Below, piece by piece: positions 43,446 to 56,275 of a DNA stretch of 64,000 nt (position 1 is its first letter; every line of letters starts with the position of its first letter). A program made the position numbers and the translations under genes. The notes under the pieces are model-generated. The model was not told the origin of the DNA. It did not search any database and saw only the letters and a program-made list of their open reading frames with translations. The DNA is from Atopsyche davidsoni (lineage: Eukaryota; Arthropoda; Insecta; Trichoptera; Hydrobiosidae), in NCBI GenBank assembly GCA_022113835.1, contig JAILWY010000006.1:9284501-9348500 (forward strand), written 5' to 3'.

Positions 43446-44016
43446 ACATGGTACAACTCTAATACAATTTCTTTAATTAAAAAAAAAAATACAGTGTGTA
43501 TAATTGTGGAAGCATGTAATACGTATTGACGAAGTTCTAATAATAAAAATTTCTAAACACAGAAACAACTCCTGTTCTAGGTTTTTTTTGTGAATTAATG
43601 ATTTACCAGTTGTATATATAACATGAATTGGTCAATTGTTTACACACATTGGTACTTGTTTTTTATCCGACCACCAATTTTTTTTAATGTACATGTACTC
43701 GCAGAGATAAGAATCTATCATATGACGATGAGTCCCGTTGTGGCGTTTATTTCGTTCCTTTGCAGATTTCCATGACCGCTCGATTCGTTGGGTTAGGTTA
43801 GGTGCAAGTTTTTTGGCGGTCGGATAAAAAACAAGTACCCACACATATTATTTAGATGTTCTGTAATAAAATAAAATTATAAAAGATCATGCAGTTTTTA
43901 TTTAGTAAATCAAAATAAAGTAACGCACATTTCAAAACAGATGTTTATTTATAGAGCAGCTTCTGCAAAACTGATTCTAAATTGTTATAAAAAAAATATT
44001 TTTTTGTTATAGTTAT

Positions 44017-44157
44017 AATGATAAGAGTAGCTTTGTATTTTGTCTTCACTTTGAGTTTATTATATTTTTTGCATGACTAGTTTCGACCAAATAGACTAGG
44101 TGATCGTCAGATGCATAATTTAACTAAAACTAAAAATACAAAGCTACTTTTATCATT
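44017..44157 (-). mobile_element. Short TIR repeat with hammerhead-like core, copy B
   Basis: A 141-bp element whose 24-bp TIRs (AATGATAAGAGTAGCTTTGT... and its inverse) differ at one base. The core matches copy A in inverse orientation. The DNA after the right end (TTCACCAATCAAACGCC) matches the flank of copy A in the same orientation. Confidence 0.75.
44070..44115 (-). ncRNA. Hammerhead-ribozyme-like motif, copy B (core residues intact)
   Basis: On the minus strand: stem I TGCAT/ATGCA, core CTGACGA (the variable seventh position is allowed), an extra T, a weak stem II (ACC/GGT with mismatches), GAAAC, a 2-nt TA loop, and GTC before the predicted cleavage site. Core nucleotides are retained, but stem II is poor. 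It resembles the minimal type I hammerheads reported from Penelope-like retroelements; this comparison is from general knowledge. Confidence 0.5.
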
Positions 44158-44263
44158 TTAATATTTGATCTTCACCAATCAAACGCCTTGTCCCTCAACA
44201 AGATTTGTAATAGTTATTTGAAAGGAACAGTCCGCGCAGTGCATGAAGTGCGGTCACCCCAGC

Positions 44264-44595
44264 TCAGTCTGCCTGTGCTTAGATTTACTTAGTACGGCAA
44301 GGACGGTCGCCCGAGCTCGTCGCCTGCAACGCGAGAGCCGAGCTGTGGATCGCGTGAATTTCGTATTCGAAGCGTTCGAAGTTTGAACATCTGTTTTCAG
44401 TTCCACGTTTGAATTTTTTTGAACGTCGAACGCTGCGATTGCGTTTGTTTGTCGAGTGATGTTGTTTGAAGTGCTGTTGTGTTGTGTTTGATGTGTGAGT
44501 TCGGTTTTGTTCGTGTGCTTGCATTTGGGAAGACATTCACTCACGCTTCTGAGGAAGCACGCGTGGAGCACCTGCGAGGAGGGACTGGTTCCAAT
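44264..44595 (+). promoter_or_regulatory. Candidate promoter and untranslated first exon
   Basis: Arthropod initiator TCAGTC at 44264-44269 starts a GC-richer 330-bp segment that ends in a good donor (CCAAT|GTATGT). Plus frames hold no long ORF, so it would be 5' UTR. The minus-strand open frames 44254-44571 and 44285-44536 are treated as shadows. A partner exon may be 50988-51433. Confidence 0.4.
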
Positions 44596-44599
44596 GTAT

Positions 44600-47500
44600 G
44601 TATATCATTTGAAACAATTGTTTTCAGTGTAGATGTATGAATTTAAAATTAAAATAAACTATCAATCGGTGTAAAAGAAACACGCTTGGCACGGCGGACG
44701 AGGAAATTGAAAATGGCGCCAAAATGTTGTAATTTGCTTACAAAACTATTAACTCACTAAAATTAATTTATTTTTTAATCTATTGAAGTTACTTTATTTA
44801 TTGTTTTTTGTTTATCACAAATAGCACGTATTTAAGCCCACAAGCGTATATACATTAAGATATTTTTTTTTTATAAAACCTTTAATTTTTATATTTATAT
44901 ATGCGTATTCAATTGAATGTTGAGAATAAAACTACTTTTATGTCGATTGCAACATTTACGAATTACCGAAAGTTATAAAAATAATTTATTATGTTTTTAG
45001 TTTGGAGTTTTGTATTGTTACTGGAAATAGAATCACTGATAGAAATATATATATACCGTGTTTTGAAAATATTTTTATAGTACCTACCTGAAAAGTTGTA
45101 ACTTATCTTAACTTAAAAATTTTATTTAAAATTTGAGACCTAACTAATGGATGCCCTTTATTATAATAACAAATATTAAGTAATAGTTAACCTCTTATCT
45201 CTTTTAACAATATTTATTTCAATTTAAATATTTTACCAGCTAACAGATTATGTTTATTTAGAGATAAGTGCCAACAATTTTCAACATAAAAATATTCGCT
45301 TAGATTATGCACAAAAAATTCAGCATAACTCGTTTTTTTAATACTAGGTTATAGTCATAATCGGGTGAAATAATTCCGTAAAAAAACAGACTAGAAAACG
45401 GACCTTTTACTCTCTTTAGAGTGACTGGTAATTTATTCTTTTTATATTATCACCAGACATCTACATTTTGGTTTAAAATAATGCACGATTTTAGTAAAAA
45501 ATGATAATTTAAGATACTTATGAATTTTTGCGGCTGAGATTTGCTTTTATAGACATCCAGCAGTCTACGAAGAAACATGCATCTTGTTATAGAGTATCTA
45601 AGGCCGCACCTGATAGAATCAGGTCTTGTAGAATAGACGAATTAAGTTGGTGTTAGTTTTACAATTGTTCAATCACACTTTGAGGGTTGTAATGGTCTGA
45701 ATTTCACATATCTCAATGAATCGGCCTGTAAATCTTATGATGGGTCTAACTTCACTTGGAGATTTCCACAGAAGCTTCATCCTTTAACTGTGCCATTGCT
45801 TGCATAAAAAAATTATAGTTTTTAATTTAAATTTGAGCGAGTCTCCTATTTTTAGATACCAGTTAAATATATTCGCAAATGAGTTGATTTAACAACCCAT
45901 GATGAGACCATCTTCAGGGATTTTTTTAATACCGAAACTTCGGAGGAGTTAAATTCATTCGCAGCCTTACACCTAAGAAACCGAATCAACTGATATCAGT
46001 TCCGTATCTGGAATTCGGTTTACTTTACTATGTATATAAAAAGAGTCAAAATACCTGCATGACAGATTTTTTTTCTTAACAAAGGGTTTTTGAATGCAAC
46101 TCAAATCCATGTTTTTTGGGTGAGCTCTTTGTAGCTTTTACCACTGACCTACTGTACCCATAGAAATTCTAATTAACTAGGACACAATTAACAGCTTTAA
46201 TTAATGGTCGCTCGACGAATCTGTGTCAAAACCTGTGCAATTCTAAATTACTGTAGCATTAACGTGCTGATCACTAAGAAGGGACTTTGTAATCATTAAA
46301 TTTTACGTTTTAATTGTAGAGCTGTTTATTATGAAGTTCACCAAATATACCCAATAATTAATGGTATTTAAACACTTTTTATGACAGGTTTATTACTATA
46401 TAAAATAAAGTTAAACTCTTTATTACAATATAATGAATTAAAGCCAAAAAAATCACTTGGATTATGGTCTTAAATCGTGCGATCTTACAATATTTTTTTT
46501 CAATGTTAACAACCTCAAAACAATTATGTTGAAAGTAAAATATCGGAATATTCATTTTTCATTGAAGAAGGCGGTGTTGCTGATTGAAGATGCATTATTA
46601 TTGAATTCATCACGATAATTTACTTGAAGAGTAATGAGTAATAAATTGAATATAAAATAAACTCAATTTATCACGTTGAATACTATAAATTGTATATGAA
46701 AAATTATGAATGTACATAAACCGCACTCCTTTATCACATAGGCTAGTAATTTTTTATACAATTTTTATGTTTATATTTTTGAAATATATTGTTATAAATA
46801 ATATTTATTTTAACAACATGATTATATTGATAAATTTACAAATATTGTAAACAATTTTTTTAACAATAGTTCACCTTTGAACATCCCACGTCCAGTATTT
46901 TCTCTGAAATTGATTAATATTTACCACGTTCGATTTCTCTCTGTATTTTGCTCGCCTGGGCTAAAACGTATCCTGATATATATAAAATGGGCTGAGACAT
47001 TCATGTCCACCTGTCCCTAATGGCACCAATACGTCTTACATGTCGTCAGTGCCTAGGCAACGGAATATATTGAGGGAAAGGAGACATAAAAAGATGGCTC
47101 ATCCGTGTACCTAGATGTAGTTATATTAAATGGTGGTATATATTGAGGATCTATACAAAAGGATAATGATTGATGGCATCTATGACCAGACCTTCGTTTA
47201 CGTACCATTTATTAAATTTTTAAGGCATTGGCATACCAATGTTACATATTGGTATTTTTTCTCCGTTAAATTCCTTCATACAAATTCCACAATAAGTTTC
47301 TTCATAAAAATGCTGCAGAGGTATAACAATGAAAAGAGCTGTATCTGGGTTATAATAATTCAAAATAATTTAGGATGTTAACAAAAACAAAGTACTAAGC
47401 TTTATGACTGCAAAATTTTATATTGATGATTGATTAAGTATCAATTAATTCCTTTAGTTGTGTTTCATATTAAAAGATAAAGTAGCTTTTAAGTCAACTG

Positions 47501-50500
47501 TACTTAATAATTCGTTTCTAGGTTTATTTAATAAAAAGCGGTTTTATTACTGTCTTCACCATATTCTGAATCAGCGGTCTATATTTGATAATAGTAATTA
47601 TTCCATATATCTTAAATTAATAATCTTGTGTTCATATGAGCTAACCAAAAAATTCAATTTTTAATATAAATTGTAAAAGAATAACAATGAAAAAAAATTG
47701 TGTAAACTTTGTACACCGCGAAGTGATAAATACAATTTTATATTTGATTAACAAATAAAATGATTATTTGAAAAATATAAATGTTTTTACCCACTTCCCG
47801 GAAACGCTGGAGGTTTTCGAGAGCTTAAATTTTCTAATGTAAATCATAATAGTAATCTAAAGATTATCAAGCCGTAGGAATGACAGGTTTCCTACAAATC
47901 AATTACTGTTATTTCCTTTGAATATGATTCACAATACAATTCTGTCAATAATCGTACAAGCCCACAAGCATTACAGAACTAAGTAGCGACAAAGTAGATC
48001 GGGGGATTAAAAATACTGGAGTAAATATAGTACACAATGTGACAAGGTTCTTCGATAGTAATAAAATTTGCAGATCTTATATGAATTGTGAATGGAAAAT
48101 AACATATTTGTAGTCTGCATTGCTCAATTAAAAATGAAAAAAATCAATATTTTAATAATATAGATAAGGCTTCAAACCTCACAGTATCAAAAAAGCAACA
48201 AATGATTGCTTTGAATAATAAACGAATACATTCATTCATTGTCTTATAAAAAATATTTTCGAATATGAAAAAAAACACCTTTAAAAATATATTATAATTT
48301 GAATAAAAATAAACGGTAAATATTTATTAAATGTCAATGTTGTGCATATGACTGATTATCAGTATATAATGAAGACAAAACTGGTGGTGAAACAAAAATA
48401 TAATCTAAGTAAACTTTTGTAACGCATTTGACAGCTCGTTAACTATTTATATCATTCGTTAATAAGCGATTCAGAAACCGGTCAATTTAACAGTTTGAAG
48501 AGCTCACATCATATCTCAGAAGCTCTGAAAAAAACGTTGGTACAGTTCTGTCAAGCCGTTCGAGTGCAGATGATTATAGACTTTCACTAGAATAATAAAT
48601 ATCAGATTTATAGACCGCTTACCGAGCTCCGGGGTCTCTAATGACCGGGTCCAAGTCGGAATAACTATAAAACATTCGTTGATTAATCGACAATATACAA
48701 CGCGAATAATTTCTGGAGAAACACTTACACCTGTCTGCTATAGACAATTTATCGACAGCCCATTAAGCGTCTCAAGGGAACGACCACGACTGCCTCCAGA
48801 AGTAGTCTGTGGTCACTTCCTGCATGACAATCATCATGTCTGTGTCAAATCGATAAAAAACCAGGTTGATACGCATTAAAAAAATATAAGCATAGTTACT
48901 TGAGGGCATTGATGGGCCATTTTTATCAAATCGGCTGTACTCCCGATTTCCAGCCACTGTCCTATTTTGAAAATCAAAATACCAAATATAAACTGCTATA
49001 GCTGATTTTTCGGGGATAATAAAAAAAAAACATTTAAAGGAATCCACGAATCGATATGCTAAGGAATTATTTAATATTTTTATTAAATTGCTTTTAAGCG
49101 CACTGTAAATCAATAAAAAATATGTAAAGTATTAAATTATTGATTTCGCGAGAGAGCCGCCTAATCGATCTCCATTATCTCTGAGTTATGTGTTTTATGG
49201 CGATGATTCGGCATTATTTGCAAGAAGAAGCCTACATTTTTTAATTTATTATTTATACATAAATAAATATTAACGTATAAAGATGCTGTCAAATATAATT
49301 ATTGCTCTATCATATTGATAAACGCAAAGCTATCAAACGTTTTCCATCGCGATGTGAAAGGATAATATTGTGATATACTGATATGGATATGACGAAATAT
49401 TTATATATGTTTTTAAAGTTTTTTTATTACGAGCGGTTGACAACCACGTTTATATAATTTGAGAACGAAGAGTCAACCTTACTATCCCGTTAAAGTAGAA
49501 GACTACAAGCTAGCAATTATAAGTATATTTTTTAATTTAAAAAAAAATGTATTTTTTTAAATAGAAACGGCAGGTGTTTTTTTTTTAAGTTTTTCTACTG
49601 GATAAAAAATTTATCTATTTAGCGATCGTTTTTTGCTATTTTTTCTGATAGTTCGGGATTGCGTTTGGATTTGGTTACCCCTAATGAGCATTCCCCGACC
49701 TTTGTGTAAAAGCAGGAAGCAGGTGATATTAACTCCCGTTCTTTCTAACTCAAATTTGTCGCTACCTGGGGCGGAGATGAGAAAACGTACATTTAATAGG
49801 TAATCAGATATTATGCACGTTATATACTACATACTATATAAACTTCCTCACAATTTGGTCCTTTTCAAAATTGGTTATTTATTTTATTCAATTTCTGTGA
49901 AATATTAATGAAGGATATTTTTTAATATTACTGAGTTTTGTTTTTCACTTTGACTTGCATGTTTAGCAAAATTAGGTTTCTTACAAAAACGCCGATAAGT
50001 TCTCAGAAAATGTGCGAAGTTCATTAATTTTTATAGCACTTGTCGGTGACATGTGGATAATGCAATTCGTCTATTTATAAAAATAGCAAAGGTATCTTAA
50101 ATCATTAAATACAGCTTATTAAATGACTGGCAAATTTTAAAAACGAAAAACAATAAAAATGAGTTTTTTGCTTGTAACAAATTAAGTTAACATTGTTTTT
50201 CAGATAAGATTAGAAATTAACTAATTAACTAATCGTGTAAAAAATATATACTCTGAATGTGTTTTATAGCGACATTTTTTTACTTAACGAGCAGTTTCTT
50301 ATTAATATATATTGTAACTGTTTATTACCGATTGATTCCGGAAACTGCTCGCTTTCAAATATATTGGTAGTAATCATATCGCTTTTTTATATATATTTCA
50401 CAAGCGAAAGACATCCGGGCTTAGACAATCTAATAATGCAGAGTTTAAAACCAGACTCTTCCAAAGGAATAAGGGGACTCAAGAAAAGAGGCTGAGAAGG

Positions 50501-50730
50501 AAGTAACAGGAAGCATTCATTGGCAATCGAGAAAAATTCTAACTAGTATTAAAAATATAAAATTGGCTGCAATGCAGTCACAGTATTCATAAAATTTGCT
50601 TTTTTTTTTTTTAAAGAAACAGCGTATCACAAATAGTAAGAATTTATTAGTGTAACAGTATCACGCCACTGAATAAAAAAAATCCGCGTTATTAATATAA
50701 ATTTTATAAGTTTCAGAACCATAGTATGCT
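44600..50730. other. AT-rich gene-poor stretch (possible intron)
   Basis: No coding exon is supported. The frames 47130-47381, 47458-47664, 48679-48879 and 48772-49113 show only base-composition bias. If the flanking untranslated exons belong together, this is an intron of about 6.4 kb. A degenerate repeat related to 60.3 kb lies at about 45890-46010. Confidence 0.45.
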
Positions 50731-50734
50731 ATTG

Positions 50735-50986
50735 AAAATTAATTAAAACAGTCTCAAAACTTTCCTTTCGTGTAAACTTAAAACAAAATATTTTGATTAT
50801 TAAACCAAATATTTAAACATTTTGTAAATAAGTGAGTTTGCCAGTTTGTTTCTTTTGTTACAAGAACATTGAATGCCAATTAAAATTAATCAAAACAGTT
50901 CTAAACTTTAAAAACAAGCAGTTAGTTTCAAGAGATTTTAATAAAAAAAAAAATGCAAGATATTCATATTCGTTTCTTTTGTTACA
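50735..50986 (+). repeat. Tandemly duplicated intron segment with duplicated splice acceptor
   Basis: AAAATTAATTAAAACAGT (50735) recurs as AAAATTAATCAAAACAGT (50882). TTTCTTTTGTTACA occurs at 50849-50862 (followed by AG of AAG) and at 50973-50986 (followed by the G of CAG). The first is a decoy-like acceptor about 124 nt before the likely real one. Confidence 0.6.
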
Positions 50987-50987
50987 G

Positions 50988-51433
50988 GAACACAGCACAT
51001 TTACACAAAGGACAAACGCCTCTAAACTCCAATCCTTCGAAGCATCCTTGCTCCCAGTCACGCGCCTTGCTTCTTCAATAACACAAAGAAAACCACCCCA
51101 AACCACTGTGCGGGCAGCTCACCCCCATCCAGGCTCTATTGGCAGACGTGGACTTCGAGATTGCTCCGTGACATTCCGTTGCATTTTTGCCCGTTGCATT
51201 CAAGGCCTTCGCAAAAGTGCATTTCCGGCAAGATGGACGACACGGAGAGCCCGCGCTGTCTAATACGGAGCGCGTGACTTGCCTTCGGATTTTTTTGACA
51301 TTCGGTGTTCCCGGGCCGGTGTGTTTTGTTGTGCGCCGGATTAAGTTTCTTCCTAGTATTGTGAAGAGAATTACTGCTCTGAATTCTTTGGCATCTGCAA
51401 ATGGGAAGTTTTGATTGATAGCGGAATTTCTAG
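50988..51433 (+). other. Untranslated internal exon of an unidentified gene
   Basis: An excellent acceptor (CGTTTCTTTTGTTACAG) and donor (TTTCTAG|GTGAGT) bound 446 nt of GC-richer DNA. It holds only short upstream ORFs (for example ATGGACGACACGG..., 14 codons), and every frame is closed. This fits a 5' UTR exon of a plus-strand gene whose coding part lies beyond the window or was not recognised. Confidence 0.5.
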
Positions 51434-53140
51434 GTGAGTTATTTTCTGATTTTTTCGCTTTCGCTTTGTTAGAAACGTAACATAAAGACCTGAAGACCCA
51501 CTGTACTATTTTCCCTAAGAAAACAATAAATAATCAATATTTTTGACAAAGAGTACTTTTTTACTGAAATCACTCTAGCATTTTATTTAAAATATTAAAA
51601 TATATGAAGTCTATTTAATTTAGTTGTTTTTTGTTTGCGAATTTGGATATGAAATGTGTAGATAAAATATGGAAACGTTATCGAAATACGAAAGTATGAC
51701 GAGTCCGTAGTTTTTTTTATGGTTCGTTGCAAATGGACTTTCTAAGTGTTCTCATTTAATATTCCAACGTTTCACTTACTAGAGTAATTTTCAATAAACT
51801 AAAAATTGATGCAATGTAACACTAAAAAAATAAGTCTAATATTATTTAAACACAACTATATATTTTAAACTGAGTATTGAGAGTGAATAATATATATCTG
51901 TCACTCAGTCTATATAATAAACTTAGTCTCGAAGCTTTCATTGTTAGTTCAAAATCATTTATTTAAAATAAAGCTACAGACAAATGATTGATCGTGCAAT
52001 ATATATGTAGGTCTTGAATTGGTCTGCCAACTGAGTTAACACATGAAAATGTTATCATATTAAAAAATCTCGATTGCAAATCTACTTACGATGATTTACA
52101 CTCGCATTTAATTTGCATAAAAATGTCCTTAGAAATTGAATTACGAAATAGATGACTATTGCAAGGCAATTTCGTTTACACTAACAACTCAACGCACATT
52201 ACACAACCAGTGCTTATGTGGACTCAATTATTTATTGCTAAGTCAAGTAGATGGGTGAAAAAGTATGCGTAGTGTTTTTTTGTTGATATTTATGCATGCA
52301 TACGTCTATTTGCGACAAAAAACTCGACTGAAGATCTATTTGTTTTTTTTTAGATATATTGTAATAGAACATAACAGTAATAAGGTCTGTCTTAATGGTC
52401 GACATCGTAGCAGTTCGTAAAAAAAAAAAAAACCAACATCTCCCGAAACACCCATACTAGCCCACTTAGATTTCTTGGTAGTGGTTGATTTGTAATCTAC
52501 TTATAAGATAATTTTAACAAATGTTTGCGACACCGGCGCCTTCCCAGCGGGATTCTGGCTGAAAAAATATACACTTTTATTCAGACACAGCCTTTTTTAA
52601 AAACTTAATTAAACTTAACGCATGACAGACCATCAAATCGTAATTTGTTTATATTGAGTATCGGTAGACGGCTGGCGAAACAGTAATGTATTTTCAGCAT
52701 TTTAATAAATAAATACTGAAAAAAATAAATGCTGAATAGGCAAACAATTTTTCATCTTATAATTTTAAATGAATTTATATTTTCCAAACAAGCAAGGAAA
52801 TTATAGCATATCAAATATTTATTTAATTTGGATTTAATATTGTGTGGTAAGGCTAAGTTTCGAATCTTGGTTTGTTGATTTCTTTTGGAGAATAATCTTC
52901 TTATTATTGCGTTATTTGAGAGTATAAAATTTTAAAACAATGTTAACTGCAAAATGGAAAGTGATGATAAATTTTTTGGTGGAAATAAAGAGTTTAGTGA
53001 AAAAAATTTTTTTTAGTAATAGATATAATTTTTATGAATGTGTAGTAGCAATGCGTAAAAATACGGCGTTAAAATTTTGCCTGTTTAACATGAAAAATTT
53101 GTTCATACAAAGCCGCTATACCGGACCACATTGATGTTAA

Positions 53141-53298
53141 AGCAGCCTACATACGTAGCTACACAACCGACAACAGATTTGTCCTCTGATAGCGTCGATT
53201 TTGGATGTTTTTTTTATTGCAAAAGTAAACAATGAAAAAGAAAAAGTTACTCACTAGTTACCGTTCAGTTGTCGGTTGTGATGCAACGCTTTTGGGCA
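53141..53298. mobile_element. TTAA-flanked MITE copy
   Basis: TTAA (53137-53140) precedes AGCAGCCTACATACGTAGCT. The inverse ACAACCGACAAC block pairs with GTTGTCGGTTGT near 53270. The internal GATAGCGTCGATTTTGGATG and T-run match the family. Confidence 0.65.
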
Positions 53299-55289
53299 GT
53301 TTTCAGTTTACGCTCTGACATAACTGACAACTGAATCACGAGTCCTATTTTGCGTTGTGTATTTAAACAAAATACACGGACGTTATTGGCTAATTGCAAA
53401 TCTGTTGTAAGTTAGATGCGTACTGTTCAACAAGAAAGTTACATTTTAAAATAAATCATCTCACGTCCTTCTCCAAGCGCCTCTACCTGCAGCTGATATG
53501 CTAAGAGCAAAAAATGTACTTTTTAGATAAGAGAGTAGGCGCTGTATTTACATACAAGCCTGGACTGGACGGGTCCTTGAGAAACCGGTTTGCAGGAGAG
53601 GGCCGGCGCCCGAGAGTCCTTTTTATTATTTATTTTCAGCTCTCCCTATCGAAGCTTCGTATCGGGATAGGTAGAAATAGAAAATCCATGTTGCCTGTCA
53701 CAACACACGTTCAGATACTCGATTAGTGCCTTGAATCGATTAAAATAAAAATATTCAACTAAAGTTTAAATGCAACAATTATTATCAATATATTAATAAA
53801 AATCGATTAAAAACTTCAATGTTTTAAGAGTTTATTATATTTTATTAAACATCATCATCAATCAACTCAAGTTATTTTTAGTCCCCTCACTTTGATTTTA
53901 AGTCGGCGTACACTTAAACATGTATCATGTCTCATAAATAAAACTAGACAAGAACGCTTTATTTTTTTAAAAATAATATCATTAAGGGTTAATTATTTGT
54001 TAAATATAATATTTACTAATTAACTTTAGAGAAATTTAGCCTTGTTAATTTGTTAGTGAACTTTCTATTATCGACAAATCAAAACCCTTTTTTGCTCAAA
54101 TATGAAACATAGAATACATTGGTAATACGAATCACGTAAAACCGAATGATATTGGAAATATCTCTATTATTATGGTGCTAATGGGATTGTCTTGCCATCA
54201 CGAAGATTTAGAGCTACTAATAATGATTTAAAGACCGATAGACAGTTCGATCCACGAAAAATAATGCTGTCCATTATATTGTCTTGGTTTAGTAGTAAAT
54301 GTGTTGCTTGGCTACCGTGAGGTCCAGGTTTTAAATCCAGTAGGAATAAAAATAATTTTAGGTTTAAAAATTCTGTAAGTATATTTATTGTCTTCACAAG
54401 TTCACAAAAAGGAGAAAACCATACGGAAAAAGACTTTCTACTTTTTTTATTTCCTCGTGTATTATTAGGCTAATGCCGGAGACCTACCAAACCGTTACAA
54501 CCGCAATTTCTTGTAAAAGCTTTCTTTCGCTTGTCCACCTGTCTTTTCTCTTACGGCCTATTCCATTTCAAAAGACTCCTTTTATATTTGTATGTCTACC
54601 GTTCGTTACATACTTCAATAATTAAACCTCGTTTTGGAGATCGCATGGTATATGGAGGTTTTTTTTAGGTTTAAAAAATTTCAAATTAGGAATCTGACTG
54701 CGATTGCTTCTTTATCGACCCAATATGGCCGCCGGCACAAAAAGCTGTTGGAAACGTCCTTTTATTGGAAACAGCTTTACGAGCCTTTTTAATGCTTATC
54801 AAAATGAAAATTTTATTACTCAGAGTCTTTGATTACCCAGATATATAAAGCAATAAAAACACAGATTATAACAATAATATAAACAAAAGTTAATTTTAAG
54901 TTTCGATAAAATATACTGAATTCATTTTGAGAAAATTTCCATAAAATAATCACAATGGAATGCATAAAAGTTATTATCATACCAAGTTATGATCCATATA
55001 ATTTTATTGTTTATATAAAATTTAAACTGATACTGTTGGACTGACTTGGATCAGTGGATCGCTTTATCAAAATTTAAAAAAATATTAAATATATATTGTA
55101 GTGATTCGGAGAAATTACTCAAATTGATTGGATGTAAAATATCTACATCTAAAAATGTAGATGTAACAGTTATTAAACGAATAAAAATTTTCAGGATAAC
55201 TCGGAGACTTTTTTTCGACCTGGAGTAAAAACGAACTCCGCACATTGTAACTCATTGCTGGTTTGCCCAAGAAGTTAGCAATTCCAAAT

Positions 55290-55425
55290 GGCCGGCGGGC
55301 ATCAGTTAGTCGGTAATTTCAACGAATCCAAGATGGAGTCACGGCCGAGTCTCCGTTAGACTCCGAGTGCTGATGCCGGTTTTCGGCTCTTAATGGATCC
55401 GAATTATCCGAGGCATTACCCGGTA
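55290..55425 (+). promoter_or_regulatory. Candidate promoter with short first exon
   Basis: GC-rich patch with initiator-like CATCAGTTAGTC (about 55300). It is followed by CCAAGATGGAGTCACGG and by an ATG (55393) open for 10 codons up to a donor-like CCCG|GTAATG. Weak evidence; it may be an alternative first exon or chance. Confidence 0.2.
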
Positions 55426-55524
55426 ATGATACATCACATTATGAGTTGCTGTTTCAAGGCCGCGTTGGTTAGGTCGTTTATTTTTATTGTGGTTTCTAAA
55501 CGAGTCGACAAGAGATACACTGAA

Positions 55525-55687
55525 GGGCTCTACATACGTCGCAATAAATCGTGCAACCGACTTGCCAATACCCTAATACCTTGATAGCCAATACCCTCCC
55601 TTTATTTTGGGTATTTTTTGTATGGTTTAGGACGCTATTGGCTACCTGCAAGTCGGTTGCCGATCTGTTGCGACATGTGTAGAGGCT
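55525..55687. mobile_element. TTAA-family MITE copy with best-preserved TIRs
   Basis: The left end GGGCTCTACATACGTCGCAA and the inverse of the right end AGCCTCTACACATGTCGCAA are nearly identical. TTAA follows the right end (55688-55691). Internal CCTCCCTTTATTTTGGGTAT, a T-run and GGACGCTATTGGC are shared with the other copies. Confidence 0.75.
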
Positions 55688-56124
55688 TTAAATAAAATTG
55701 TACAAAATTGAAAAAAAAGTAGTCACGAAGACTCTTAAGTCATTATAAGTGATGTTTACACTTTATATTTTAGTTTCGCAAATATTTCAGAAAATATAAA
55801 AACTGATAAAACTCAACTGAGTTTGTAAAGAGTAAAACATTTCAAGGGTTCTTTTCTCATTTCTATATATATTTTTTTGTTATACTGCCATCATAAAAAA
55901 GTGAAACGATGAGTATCGCACCCACGAAATCATCATGTTCATCATACCAAACGTTTTGATATCAACACGTCCACATAAGTTTTTTTTAAATTTTAAATAT
56001 GATATAATCGATATTTCGTGGATCGCGAGATGTACAAATACTCGGGTCGTTTTGTTATTTACAACAAACAACATAGTGTTTATGTCTGTAAAAACGGCAG
56101 AGCTTCTCAATTGTTCTGCGGACC

Positions 56125-56275
56125 TCCTCTGGGTGGACGGAGGGAGGGAGGGAAAGCGGTGGGTGGCGCGGGCACGGCACCGCTCCCATATATTACCGGC
56201 CACGTGTGACAACAGACGGCACGTGCGCGGGTAGGTGCATAACTCACACGTAACAGCACTCGGGGACAAAAGCGT
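56125..56275. promoter_or_regulatory. GC-rich island with clustered E-boxes
   Basis: Two palindromic CACGTG E-boxes (56201-56206, 56220-56225) and a third ACGT core (about 56247) lie within 50 bp, next to GGGAGGGAGGG and a TATATTA. This suggests a promoter or enhancer bound by bHLH/bHLH-PAS factors. Direction is undetermined. Confidence 0.35.

Noticed and set aside
44254..44571. Minus-strand ORF (105 codons) rich in Thr, Asn and Gln
   Set aside because: It follows from the GT-rich composition of the plus-strand untranslated-exon candidate; there is no acceptor/donor support on minus and no recognisable domain.
48772..49113. A 113-codon minus-strand ORF
   Set aside because: Composition is Phe/Ile/Lys/Asn-rich as expected by chance; no motif or conserved pattern.
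50832..51263. A 143-codon plus-strand ORF
   Set aside because: It runs across a strong splice acceptor at 50987, and its first third is intron-like; the exon itself has no open frame through to its donor.
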